From Gammaproteobacteria bacterium (GTDB taxonomy: Bacteria > Pseudomonadota > Gammaproteobacteria > Pseudomonadales > Azotimanducaceae): a stretch of 64,000 nucleotides of DNA. Both the position numbers and the translations under genes were made by a program. Below are positions 1-8,430 of the stretch, in pieces; position 1 is the stretch's first letter; every line of letters begins with the position of its first letter. The notes under the pieces are model-generated. The model did not search any database and was not told the origin of the DNA. It saw only the letters and a list, made by a program, of their open reading frames with translations. The stretch covers positions 310,001 to 374,000 of the forward strand of contig VXNY01000024.1 of NCBI GenBank assembly GCA_009840305.1, in the 5' to 3' direction.

Positions 1-165
1 TAAATTTTCGGGATAGAGATACTCACGTGCATCATAGCTCCGGAGCGTTAGCTGATCAGTGCCTGCAGCTTCGAACAATCGTTGGAACATACCGTGAGTG
101 TCCCCGAATCGAGATCTAAGCTCCACATCGACATCGTCTGCTTTGATTATTCCTAAAGTGGTCAA
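1..165 (-). CDS. Type 1 glutamine amidotransferase-like protein, N-terminal fragment (cut by window edge)
   Basis: The first 55 codons of a minus-strand gene run off the left edge. The frame starts at a TTG (163-165) with a GAGG Shine-Dalgarno-like run four bases upstream, and reads MTTLGIIKADDVDVELRSRF, then DTHGMFQRLFEAAG. This resembles the N-terminus of class I amidotransferase (GuaA/C26-like) proteins, which open with a short beta strand, an acidic loop and a D-M-F-x-x-L-F motif. The catalytic Cys-His-Glu would lie outside the window, so activity cannot be judged. The family hydrolyses glutamine or gamma-glutamyl compounds; the substrate is unknown here. The call is by recognition of the N-terminal pattern only. 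Confidence 0.55.
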   Translation of the reverse strand, partial: MTTLGIIKADDVDVELRSRFGDTHGMFQRLFEAAGTDQLTLRSYDAREYLYPENL

Positions 166-283
166 GTTTCCTCTTTCTTCTTACACAAATGTTTGTATGT
201 GTGTGCAAACAATACATGCTGCAACAACGCTAGTTTCTTGTACTGCCGGGATCGACAGAAGTTCGAATCGATGTAAGACCCGA

Positions 284-1138
284 TTAGTGCATCAAACTAA
301 ACATCTGCCGACGATAGTTCTGTGCAATCTGTGAATCGCGAGGCATAAGAGACATCACGCGAATCATTGTCGTTCGGCCAATGTCATCGCGAAATTTACG
401 ATCCCGTTGCAGTATGAAGAGCAAATTATCTAGTGCTTGCTCGTAGCGAAAATCCATTGTATGATGCAAGGCTAATTCGTAAACCACCTCGAGATCCTCT
501 GGCGTATTTTGCAGTTGCAACTCAAGCTCATCAACGGGGCGTATCCCTGCCACTTCTTGTACCAGTTCCAGCCTATTCTGAGGACGTTGTTTCTCTGGTC
601 CGTCCTCTGGCATAGAATCGAGTACGCGCTGTGCAGCCGTGTAGTCTCCTTTACAAATCAGTACATCTGCTTGCTCGGCTAAGAATTTCGGATTGTTTGG
701 TTCCTGATTCAACGAAGCTTCAATTATCGTGAGTGCTTGGTCCCAGTCTTTTGCGGCCAACACAGACTCTAAACTATCTTGAAGTCGCTCTCCGGTCGAC
801 ATAGTAAATTGTTCGATCAATTGGCGCAAACTGCTTTCTTGTTGCGGCCCTTCTAACTGTCCGGCGATACCGCCTTCAACAATCATCCGGATACTGGGTA
901 GACCCTGAATTTGCAGTTGTTGTGCCATTCTCGGATCCTTCGCAACATCCATCAGGGCAAGCGCAAATTTACCTTGAAACTGCGTTGCAAGTCGTTCCAA
1001 AATGTGTTTCGTGTCAACAGAAGCTTGAATCTGAGTAGCCCAGCACAACAACAACACAGGAAGTTCTTGAGAGCGGTTAACTACATCGGACTGAAACGTC
1101 TCGGTAAGAACTTCGAAGATGTACTCGTTTTTTTCCAT
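284..1138 (-). CDS. cnoX: CnoX/YbbN-type thioredoxin-fold co-chaperone without the redox cysteine
   Basis: A thioredoxin-fold domain (about residues 8-110) is followed by TPR-like helices (about 115-284), the layout and length of CnoX/YbbN, a cytosolic holdase that hands clients to GroEL or DnaK. After the domain's conserved Trp comes ATQIQAS, aligning with the S-x-x-C site of the E. coli protein; the cysteine is replaced by Ser. A lone Cys sits just before the Trp. The conserved cis-proline loop GLPS is present (about 78-81). The protein should therefore hold unfolded clients but not form the mixed disulfide. It is divergent from djlA, another chaperone-related gene, and stands alone on its strand. 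Confidence 0.85.
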   Translation of the reverse strand: MEKNEYIFEVLTETFQSDVVNRSQELPVLLLCWATQIQASVDTKHILERLATQFQGKFALALMDVAKDPRMAQQLQIQGLPSIRMIVEGGIAGQLEGPQQESSLRQLIEQFTMSTGERLQDSLESVLAAKDWDQALTIIEASLNQEPNNPKFLAEQADVLICKGDYTAAQRVLDSMPEDGPEKQRPQNRLELVQEVAGIRPVDELELQLQNTPEDLEVVYELALHHTMDFRYEQALDNLLFILQRDRKFRDDIGRTTMIRVMSLMPRDSQIAQNYRRQMFSLMH

Positions 1139-1411
1139 GAATTTAAGAAATTTTTATTGCGGAAAATTGTATCAATCCAGATCATGGCGAATCAAGCATG
1201 TTTTGCTACACGGGGACAATCCATCTAATGGTCTGCGCTAGATAGAGTAAACGAAGCATCAGAAGGGTATACTGTATTCATTCAAAAACGACCTTGGAAC
1301 GATTCGTGCATGATTGCAACACCTTAGCGTCGAACACGGATTTCATCAAGGCCGTGCGGTATGTGGTTCAGACCATCTTGTTTCTAAACAATCTTTCTCC
1401 CCGTTGAGCAA

Positions 1412-2377
1412 ATGCGGTTCCTCTTTGCAGTAGGCGTTTTCGTCTTGATAGTGTCGGTGGGAGTAGCATTGAACTTCGGCGCGTGGGGAATTATTCCTGC
1501 CATATTTGTCGCTTCGTCGTTCCTCACGTTTTCTCCGCACGACCGCACTCGCAGCCGAGCAAGATCGAGATATTTCGGTAGCTTCAGTTCGACCGCTGGG
1601 CGTTTTGGTACGCATCGCGAATCTGGGAGTGTAAGCATCACGGAAACCGGCTTTAAAACGTTTTTTCAATTAGCGGGGCACATATCCAAGGCTGACGGTC
1701 GGGTTTCCAAACTGGAAATTCGACAGGCCAACAACTTTATGGACCGACTGTCGCTAAGTAGCGAACAGCGACGAGTTGCTATTGACGGTTTTAATGACGG
1801 TAAGAGTCCGTCCTTCGATCTCAAACGCTGTCTCGAGAAACTGCGAGCATCGTCAGGAATGGGTTCGTTAGCCCGAGAACTGTTGTTTGAGGCTATGGTT
1901 AATCTCGCTGCAATCGACGGTGTCAGCAGTACGAAACAATCACTCCTCCTTGCATATGCTGATGCTCTGGGCATCAATTTGCAGACGGCTCAGAACTACA
2001 TTTCTCGACACCATCAAAGCTATTGGCAACAGTATTCCAGCTATGAGTCACATCGTGAACATTTTCGACAACGAAGGCAGTATTCTGGAAGTGATTCTTA
2101 CGAAAGAACCAGTCGCTCTTACGACCGAACCAGCAGCAATCGACAAACGTCCACACAAAATGGAGAACTCAAAGCTGCCTACGAAACATTGGGGGTGTCT
2201 TCGAACGACTCTGATAAAGTAGTAAAACGCGCATATCAGCGCAAGATAGCGGAAACGCACCCAGACAAATTTGAAGGTAGAGACTTACCCGCGTTTTTGA
2301 TTGAAGCGGCAACAGCGAAAGCAAGTGAACTGAATGAAGCTTGGGATCTCGTAAAGAAATCACGCCGCATGTCGTGA
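1412..2377 (+). CDS. djlA: DjlA-like co-chaperone: membrane anchor, TerB domain, C-terminal J domain
   Basis: The 321-residue protein has an N-terminal membrane segment (about 3-36), a TerB-type helical domain (about 80-195), a polar Ser/Tyr/Arg/Gln-rich linker (about 200-250) and a C-terminal J domain with the HPD motif in ETHPDKF (about 285). This is the order of DjlA, an inner-membrane J protein that recruits DnaK to the cytoplasmic face of the membrane and in E. coli modulates Rcs signalling. The ATG at 1412 gives a short N-terminus directly followed by the membrane helix. It is monocistronic, divergent from cnoX, with a tRNA-Ser gene on the opposite strand downstream. Confidence 0.9.
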   Translation: MRFLFAVGVFVLIVSVGVALNFGAWGIIPAIFVASSFLTFSPHDRTRSRARSRYFGSFSSTAGRFGTHRESGSVSITETGFKTFFQLAGHISKADGRVSKLEIRQANNFMDRLSLSSEQRRVAIDGFNDGKSPSFDLKRCLEKLRASSGMGSLARELLFEAMVNLAAIDGVSSTKQSLLLAYADALGINLQTAQNYISRHHQSYWQQYSSYESHREHFRQRRQYSGSDSYERTSRSYDRTSSNRQTSTQNGELKAAYETLGVSSNDSDKVVKRAYQRKIAETHPDKFEGRDLPAFLIEAATAKASELNEAWDLVKKSRRMS

Positions 2378-2401
2378 ATCGGGGCACTTATCGTAAACTT
2401 C

Positions 2402-2491
2402 TGGCGGAGAGGCAGGGATTCGAACCCTGGGTGCCCAAAGGACACACCTGATTTCGAGTCAGGCCCATTCGACCAACTCTGGCACCTCTCC
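2402..2491 (-). tRNA. tRNA-Ser (anticodon CGA)
   Basis: The minus strand folds into a class II tRNA. The acceptor arm GGAGAGG pairs with CCTCTCC, the anticodon stem CCTGA/TCAGG holds the loop CTCGAAA (anticodon CGA, reading UCG), a long variable arm follows, and the T arm contains GGTTCGAATCC. The discriminator G and the 3' CCA are genome-encoded (2402-2405). The long variable arm is the serine identity element. Confidence 0.97.
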
Positions 2492-2645
2492 GAAGGAAAC
2501 ATTAAATTTTATGTCCTAGTCTGATCGCATTTTCACAATTTTGGAACACCTGTACTGCCCAAATACAAACTGTTTTGCATGTACTTGCTACACCGCTAAA
2601 CACTTCATAGCGAGTACGTGGCTGGATGATCAAAATCGAGTTTAG

Positions 2646-3398
2646 CTAGGTCACGTGAATCCAATCCGTGCCCTCTGCCTGCGACGCAATCCAAACTTCC
2701 ATCGATTGACGATATTCATGGAAACACCTGCGTACTATTTCAGGATGATTGTTCTCCTGACTCAAATGACCGAGAACCAAGGATTGCATGTCAGAATGGT
2801 GTACTAGACTCACAAATTCTGCAGTCTGGTCGTTCGATAGGTGTCCTTCGTCCCCCGCAATTCGCACTTTCAGTGAGTACTGATACGGTCCGTTCCACAA
2901 CATTTCCAAATCATGATTTGCTTCTACTAACAGTGAGTCACAGTGCCGGTAGTGTTCCACGACAGATTGCGTGAGAGAACCAATGTCTGTCAGGATTCCA
3001 AGCCTTCGATTAGCGTTTTCAATGACAAATTGAGATGGCTCTCGAGCATCGTGTGGTACTGCTACGGGGTGCACGACAAAATCTCCTACATCCACTGAAT
3101 GCCCACACTGAATCTCTATGAACTTACATCGCTTCAGATCGACCCTCGACAAGGTTCCATTGGTCCCGTAGACGCTAACACCATACTTTCTTGCAAACGG
3201 ACCGACACCACGGTGATGGTCGCCGTGTTCATGAGTAACAAATATTGCTTCTACTGTAGTAGGATTCACTCCCTTGTCAGTGAGCCGGTTTTCTGTTTCG
3301 CGACAGCCGAATCCACAATCAACTAATATTGTCGTTTGTGGTGAGACGATGACCGTGCAGTTACCACGACTACCACTACCGAGCGACGCATATTTCAC
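2646..3398 (-). CDS. MBL-fold metallo-hydrolase (YycJ/WalJ-like)
   Basis: The protein has the metallo-beta-lactamase signature HEHGDHH at residues 56-62, an upstream Asp in the LVDCGFG strand (about 24-30) and later metal ligands in PHDA and GHLSQ, so the dinuclear metal site looks complete. It resembles the single-domain YycJ-type hydrolases, thought to be nucleic-acid-processing exonuclease-like enzymes. In Pseudomonas-type genomes such a gene lies directly after dapA-bamC, as here, usually followed by purC, which is missing. It is probably the last gene of the dapA-bamC operon. The substrate is not shown by the sequence. Confidence 0.85.
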   Translation of the reverse strand: MKYASLGSGSRGNCTVIVSPQTTILVDCGFGCRETENRLTDKGVNPTTVEAIFVTHEHGDHHRGVGPFARKYGVSVYGTNGTLSRVDLKRCKFIEIQCGHSVDVGDFVVHPVAVPHDAREPSQFVIENANRRLGILTDIGSLTQSVVEHYRHCDSLLVEANHDLEMLWNGPYQYSLKVRIAGDEGHLSNDQTAEFVSLVHHSDMQSLVLGHLSQENNHPEIVRRCFHEYRQSMEVWIASQAEGTDWIHVT

Positions 3399-3448
3399 GC
3401 CTCGATCCTAGTCAACATTGTCTTGATTCAGTTCGATACTTGTATGGG

Positions 3449-4579
3449 CTAGATTAGATGTTCTCGCACAATCAACAACAGTTCCCTAGCGAACTCAACC
3501 GGTAAAGGCTCTTCTGCTTCAACGTTTGCGAGCCGAACCGTATACCATTCGTCAGAATCTTCTGTCCCTTCGATATGGATCCGAACGATACTCGGATATC
3601 GCTTAGCCCCTTCGTTTCCAAATCGGATTAGCCGACGAAAGAAATGCTTTTCCTTACTCCGAAGGACGTTTTCTGACACTTCAATTTCAAAATAGCGGTT
3701 TCCGGACTCTTGGGAATGAATATCGATTTCGGCGTTATTCAGTGATTTCTGTATTGTCGCCCATGCTCTTGTGAAATCTACATATAGCCGCAATAACGGG
3801 AATCCATCCTCGTCTTCCACAACTTCAGCTTTGGGCTTGAGTGAAATGTTCGCGGCTTCGATGGAAACAGTAGGCGCAACATAGCCGGACGCATCATACT
3901 GCGCGAGATTGTTTAGAATCGCTCTTTCAATATCGATTGATGTCGAATTTTCTGGCCACTCGGTTGTTGATACTGCCTCATCGGATGGTTCGTTTATATA
4001 ACGTAAATGTACTTCTGTTGAGCCTCTCCGAAAACCATTCTCTAATTGAACAGCTAACCAGTCCGCACCACCCTCGAGATCAGCGGTTTGTTTGCCCAAT
4101 TCGATCAGTGCTCTAGGTGAATCAGTTTCAGCGCCCTCGAAAGAGATTCGATCGGAAAACAAAGCACCCTTACGTCGATCCTCATGGCGGATCACGATTC
4201 CAGAGTCTTGAATCCATTGTTTGATGACTGGCCATACAGTTTCTGCGGCGCGTTGTACCACCATCCAACTTCGATTAGGTCCGAGATTTTGAAGGCTCAC
4301 GAGCTCTCGATCTGCATCGCCAACTATCTGTCTGGGGCGTGGTACTTCCCTTGTAAATGCTGGCGCTAACGGTCGATACTCGATTTCCGGTACAACCCAC
4401 AGGTCTTCTACCTCGATAGGGTCCATGTGTGATGGAATGACAAGTTCTGGAGTACTACGAATATTGGTGTAGTCGTCCGCTCTGGTTACATCAATGTGTT
4501 CCCGATCATAGGCACTACAACCGTTCCATACCAAAACACCCAGCAATAGGATGACCGTGAAAATTTTCGAGTTTTTCAT
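3449..4579 (-). CDS. bamC: Outer-membrane assembly lipoprotein BamC
   Basis: The frame is open upstream to 4693, but the ATG at 4579 is chosen because it gives a lipoprotein signal peptide with the lipobox VWNGC (Cys21) and overlaps the dapA stop by four bases. The 376-residue product then has an N-terminal segment with short conserved pieces followed by two helix-grip domains (about 115-240 and 265-375), the BamC/NlpB arrangement. BamC is an accessory lipoprotein of the BAM complex, which inserts beta-barrel proteins into the outer membrane. The dapA-bamC coupling is a standard gammaproteobacterial arrangement. Confidence 0.88.
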   Translation of the reverse strand: MKNSKIFTVILLLGVLVWNGCSAYDREHIDVTRADDYTNIRSTPELVIPSHMDPIEVEDLWVVPEIEYRPLAPAFTREVPRPRQIVGDADRELVSLQNLGPNRSWMVVQRAAETVWPVIKQWIQDSGIVIRHEDRRKGALFSDRISFEGAETDSPRALIELGKQTADLEGGADWLAVQLENGFRRGSTEVHLRYINEPSDEAVSTTEWPENSTSIDIERAILNNLAQYDASGYVAPTVSIEAANISLKPKAEVVEDEDGFPLLRLYVDFTRAWATIQKSLNNAEIDIHSQESGNRYFEIEVSENVLRSKEKHFFRRLIRFGNEGAKRYPSIVRIHIEGTEDSDEWYTVRLANVEAEEPLPVEFARELLLIVREHLI

Positions 4580-5475
4580 AACGCTTTTATCTTTAATAAC
4601 TGGTTTCGGACAGAGGCATGATGTTCTTTCGCTAACGCTACCAATGGTAGCCTTACGCCAGGTGGAATTCGGTTCATCGTATGTAAAGCCCACTTAGCGG
4701 GTATGGGATTGGTTTGTATAAACAAAACGTCGTGCAGTGGTTGTAGCAACTGGTCCAATTCATTCGCTTCTGCGTTCTTCCCCGATAGGTAGCTCTGGCA
4801 AAACTTGGACATTAAATTTGGCACAACGTTCGCCGTCACGGAAATTGTACCGACTGCCCCATATTGCATCATTGTCAATGTTTGGGCGTCTTCACCCGAA
4901 AGGACTACGAATTTCTCTTCAACTCTTTCTTTAATCTCCAAAACTCTTTCAGGAGTGCCACTAGCCTCTTTTATACCAATGATGCGTTCATGTTGAGCTA
5001 GTCTTCCAACCGTTGGAGCGAGCAGATCGCAAGCGGTCCTTGAGGGAACGTTGTATAACACTATTGGCGAGTCTACTTGGTCTGCAATGGTGCTATAGTG
5101 TCGGTATAGACCTTCTTGGGGTGGTTTGTTGTAGTAAGGTGTGACAATTAGGCAAGCGTCCGCACCAGCTGCCCGTCCTGCATGCGTGAGCGCGAGTGCC
5201 TGTTGTGTTGAATTCGCTCCTGTACCCGCGATCACAGGAATGCGACCATCTACTCGATTTACGACCGCGGCAATGACTGCCGCTTGCTCCGTGACGGTCA
5301 GAGTGGCGGACTCACCTGTCGTTCCAACGGGTACGATTCCGTGGGTACCTTCTTCTAGGTGCCAGTCGACTAGTGCATCCAAGCTCTTCCAATCGACTAC
5401 TCCATCCTCTGCCATGGGCGTCACCAAGGCGACGATACTACCTCTGAGTAATCCGTTTTCGATAGTCAAATTCAA
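4576..5475 (-). CDS. dapA: 4-hydroxy-tetrahydrodipicolinate synthase
   Basis: DapA condenses pyruvate with aspartate semialdehyde, the first committed step of the diaminopimelate/lysine pathway, so it feeds both lysine and peptidoglycan synthesis. The (beta/alpha)8 barrel shows the Schiff-base lysine in IGIKEASG (Lys169), Tyr141 in YNVPSRT and the GTTGE loop (51-55). At 299 residues it is slightly longer than the usual 292 because of a few extra N-terminal residues; no alternative ATG lies closer to the barrel start. The stop overlaps the bamC ATG by four bases. Confidence 0.97.
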   Translation of the reverse strand: MNLTIENGLLRGSIVALVTPMAEDGVVDWKSLDALVDWHLEEGTHGIVPVGTTGESATLTVTEQAAVIAAVVNRVDGRIPVIAGTGANSTQQALALTHAGRAAGADACLIVTPYYNKPPQEGLYRHYSTIADQVDSPIVLYNVPSRTACDLLAPTVGRLAQHERIIGIKEASGTPERVLEIKERVEEKFVVLSGEDAQTLTMMQYGAVGTISVTANVVPNLMSKFCQSYLSGKNAEANELDQLLQPLHDVLFIQTNPIPAKWALHTMNRIPPGVRLPLVALAKEHHASVRNQLLKIKAL

Positions 5476-5517
5476 CAGTCCTACTTCGGGTTAAAGCACA
5501 AAACATCCATTACTTGA

Positions 5518-6591
5518 TTACGGCGACGCTATTATTGGTTCTTCGCGCGGCCAAGCTTCCGCTACTGCTTTGATAAAGATCGCTAACGGAATCGCAAAGA
5601 ACAAACCCCACACCCCACCTAATCCACCGAACACCAAAACTGCTGCCACTATCGCTAACGGATGAAGCTTTACAACTTCGGCAAATAGTAAGGGTACGAG
5701 TAAGTTTCCATCGAGAGCTTGGATTACTGCGTATGCCAAAACAATCCACAGGAACTCAGCACTCAACCCAAACTGCATAAGCGCGACAACTACAACGGGT
5801 ATAGTCACAACCGCAGCGCCAATAATCGGAAATATTACCGACAAGCCGACGAGAAGCGCGAGCAAGGCTGCATACTTCAAACCAAGAAGTATGAAGGCAA
5901 CGTAAGTAACAGTTCCAACGATCAATATCTCTAAAAATTTACCTCGAATATAGCTACCTAGTTGCATAGCAACATCTTGACCTATACGATCAATAATGGG
6001 TCGTTTCTTGGGCAAGAAACGCGCGAAATACTGCTTGAGAGTCTCACGATCTTTCAGAAAGAAAAACATCGCAATGGGTACGAGTAATAGAAAGACTACA
6101 GTCGCGATCAAATTCGGCAGCTGTTTAACGAACCAAGTTAAGCTCGCTGTACCAGAATCTCTCAGTGTAGTACGAAATTCAGCAAGGACTTCGTCGACTA
6201 GTGCGGTCGATAGCAGGGCAGGATAATCTTCACTGAAGTTATACAGTGCGTCTTCGATTGCGTCTGCCAATTTGGGTAATTGTTCGAGCACTTCTTGAAG
6301 TTGGGTCCATACGACCGGAAGAATTACCAGCACTAACGCAAACAAACCGCCCACAAACAATAACATCGCGATGATTACAGCTAACAAGTGGGGTACTCTC
6401 CACTTCACGAGACGATCTACGATGCCCTGCAAGACGTATGCAAACACAAACCCAATTAGCACTGGTGCAAGATATCGTCCGATGGTGAGCAGCAATAGCA
6501 AGAATACCAAGGCTGCAACGAGAAGATAAATGGTTTCGGTATTTGAGAAGTACCGGTTAATCCATTGTTTAACGACCTCTACAAATTGCAT
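5518..6591 (-). CDS. AI-2E/PerM family permease
   Basis: A 357-residue integral membrane protein with about eight hydrophobic helices: a pair near 20-60, one at about 65-95, a soluble stretch (about 100-150), then helices from 155 onward. This matches the AI-2E transporter/PerM family. Members export small molecules or act as Na+/H+ antiporters, and the substrate cannot be read from the sequence. The gene lies between the TusA-like gene and dapA, the same neighbourhood as in Pseudomonas-type genomes, and is probably cotranscribed with the TusA-like gene, whose stop is 6 bases upstream. Confidence 0.85.
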   Translation of the reverse strand: MQFVEVVKQWINRYFSNTETIYLLVAALVFLLLLLTIGRYLAPVLIGFVFAYVLQGIVDRLVKWRVPHLLAVIIAMLLFVGGLFALVLVILPVVWTQLQEVLEQLPKLADAIEDALYNFSEDYPALLSTALVDEVLAEFRTTLRDSGTASLTWFVKQLPNLIATVVFLLLVPIAMFFFLKDRETLKQYFARFLPKKRPIIDRIGQDVAMQLGSYIRGKFLEILIVGTVTYVAFILLGLKYAALLALLVGLSVIFPIIGAAVVTIPVVVVALMQFGLSAEFLWIVLAYAVIQALDGNLLVPLLFAEVVKLHPLAIVAAVLVFGGLGGVWGLFFAIPLAIFIKAVAEAWPREEPIIASP

Positions 6592-6597
6592 GCTTTA

Positions 6598-6837
6598 TCA
6601 AACAGCATTCTTTTGCAACAAATACGAAAATACTCCATCCCTTTCTGTTGACTCTAACAGTGTGTGCCGACTGTGTAGTGAGAACACTTGAAAGTCCTTC
6701 ACGGATCCTGGATCGGTCGCATACACCCGAAGAAGACCACCCGGTGGGATGTCTTTGAGTGCTTTTTTTGTTTTCAGAAGAGGCATTGGACATTGAAGTC
6801 CTTTGACATCCAGTACAACGACCAGCTCATTTTCCAT
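6598..6837 (-). CDS. TusA/SirA-family sulfur carrier protein
   Basis: A 79-residue protein with the family motif L-D-x-x-G-L-x-C-P-x-P around Cys16 (GLQCPMP). The family carries persulfide sulfur for tRNA thiolation or other sulfur transfers, and Cys16 is the expected persulfide site. Several paralogue types (TusA, YeeD, YedF) share this motif, so the partner is uncertain. A GGAGG lies 19 bases before the ATG, which is too far for an ordinary ribosome binding site, and a terminator-like hairpin sits just upstream of that. Confidence 0.85.
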   Translation of the reverse strand: MENELVVVLDVKGLQCPMPLLKTKKALKDIPPGGLLRVYATDPGSVKDFQVFSLHSRHTLLESTERDGVFSYLLQKNAV

Positions 6838-6861
6838 GATCAGCTACCGTGTGTTACCTCC

Positions 6862-6887
6862 AAAAAAACTAGCCCTTCGACGGGGCT
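6862..6887 (-). terminator. Rho-independent terminator-like hairpin in the leader of the TusA-like gene
   Basis: Read on the minus strand, AGCCC and GGGCT form a GC-rich 5-bp stem with a 7-base loop, followed two bases later by seven T residues (6862-6868). There is no gene on this strand upstream for it to terminate, because bepA is divergent. It therefore lies inside the 5' leader of the TusA-like gene and may act as an attenuator, or it may stop transcripts coming from farther right. The stem is short. Confidence 0.45.
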
Positions 6888-6973
6888 CGGTGTGCGCATA
6901 CAATAGAATATAGAATTACTTAGAGTGTGCAACTATCGCGTTGCAAAAACATCTAAAGTATAAAGTTAGACGC

Positions 6974-8416
6974 ATGAATACCCCGTTAAGTTTCGCGTTC
7001 AAAGTCGCGACAGGACTCTTTGTAACACTCGTTCTCTCAAGTAATGTGAGTGCAGAAGATACTCTCTTACCTGATCTCGGCGACAGAGAGTCCGCAGCCC
7101 TCTCCCCCTATGAAGAGGCAAATTTGGGGAGAGCGTTTTTGATGCACGTCCACCGCAATATTCCCACAGTGGATGATCCAATTCTTAAATATTTCGTGCG
7201 TAACAACCTTTTCGAACTCGCCGAACATTCTGACCTTAAAGTTTCCAATCTGACTCCAATCGTCGTCGACTCAAATGAGCTTAACGCATTCGCCGCGCCC
7301 GGTGGCGTCATCGGGATAAATTTAGGATTGTTAATTTTTGCAGACGACATTCATCAGTACTCATCCGTAGTCGCTCATGAACTGGCGCATTTGAGTCAGC
7401 GGCACTTCGCTCGTCGCGTAGATCAGGCGCGGCAATTGGGGGTATCACACTTATTGGGATTTCTAACTTCGGCGGCGATCTTTGCTGCGGGTGGCACTGA
7501 TCCAGGGCTTGCTGCTATGGCAGTCAGTAACTCTTTAAACCAAAATCTCGGCTTTAAGTACAGTCGAATTCAAGAACACGAAGCAGATCGCATCGGCTTA
7601 AATGCGTTAACAGATGCTGGGTTCGATCCCATGGGTGCAGTTCGTATGTTCGAACGAATGAAGGAACGATTCAGGTATGCTTCCTCCTCAGAATCATATT
7701 TTCTACGGACCCACCCACTCACCGACGAACGAATATCTGATTTGCGAAACCATGCACAGACTACTGAAGAAACAGAGTTCGAACAGTCTTTGGAATACCA
7801 ATTGATGCGAGTTCGTGTAACACACCGATATTTCGACACCGGCGGTGCCGCGATGGCTCATGCAGAATCGTTAGACGGCGATGCGCTGCACGAGAAATAC
7901 GATCTCGCTCTAGCGCTCGTGCGAAATAATGAGCAAACGCGGGCTGTCGAATTGATGGAAGAGGTGTACGACGCGGATCCGAATAGCATCGTAGTGATTG
8001 CATGCTTCGCCGATTTGCTTATTAAAGCAAACCAAGGGGAGCGCGCTCTAAAGCTTGTTGACGCCGCTCTAGCCAACACCCCGAACAACGAACCCTTATC
8101 TTTGCTAAAAGCTCGTGCACTTCGTTCGTTGGAAAGGTATGAAGACGCTACGAGCATCGTCAAACGTATCGTACGCCAGTCGAGTAATGACCCCGATCTC
8201 TGGTTAGAACTGGAAGTTATAGCTGGGCTTGCAAAGAACATTTTTGAAGTTCATCGTGCTCGCGCAGAGAGGTATGCTCTGCGTGGTCAGTTTCCTGCCG
8301 CGATCGAGAATCTTCAGCTCGCGAAAAAACTAATTGAAGATAAGAGCTCTATTCTTGAAGCGAGCTTGAACCAACGGATTCAGGAATTACGAAAAGCCGC
8401 AGCACTGAATTCCTGA
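6974..8416 (+). CDS. BepA-like periplasmic M48 metalloprotease with TPR domain
   Basis: From the ATG at 6974 the 480-residue product begins with a signal peptide ending near VSA/ED. The M48 peptidase domain carries the zinc motif HELAH (residues 135-139) and the third ligand in EHEADRIG (about 201-208). TPR repeats fill residues 260-480. This is the layout of BepA (YfgC), a periplasmic protease and chaperone that degrades misfolded LptD and monitors outer-membrane assembly. A TTG at 6941 could start the frame earlier but would put a charged extension before the signal peptide. It is divergent from the TusA-like operon and convergent with nadA. Confidence 0.88.
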   Translation: MNTPLSFAFKVATGLFVTLVLSSNVSAEDTLLPDLGDRESAALSPYEEANLGRAFLMHVHRNIPTVDDPILKYFVRNNLFELAEHSDLKVSNLTPIVVDSNELNAFAAPGGVIGINLGLLIFADDIHQYSSVVAHELAHLSQRHFARRVDQARQLGVSHLLGFLTSAAIFAAGGTDPGLAAMAVSNSLNQNLGFKYSRIQEHEADRIGLNALTDAGFDPMGAVRMFERMKERFRYASSSESYFLRTHPLTDERISDLRNHAQTTEETEFEQSLEYQLMRVRVTHRYFDTGGAAMAHAESLDGDALHEKYDLALALVRNNEQTRAVELMEEVYDADPNSIVVIACFADLLIKANQGERALKLVDAALANTPNNEPLSLLKARALRSLERYEDATSIVKRIVRQSSNDPDLWLELEVIAGLAKNIFEVHRARAERYALRGQFPAAIENLQLAKKLIEDKSSILEASLNQRIQELRKAAALNS

Positions 8417-8430
8417 TTACCGAAACTCCG

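Noticed and set aside
98-334. 78-codon plus-strand ORF at the left edge
   Set aside because: It lies antisense to the amidotransferase fragment and the cnoX end, has no motif and no ribosome binding site.
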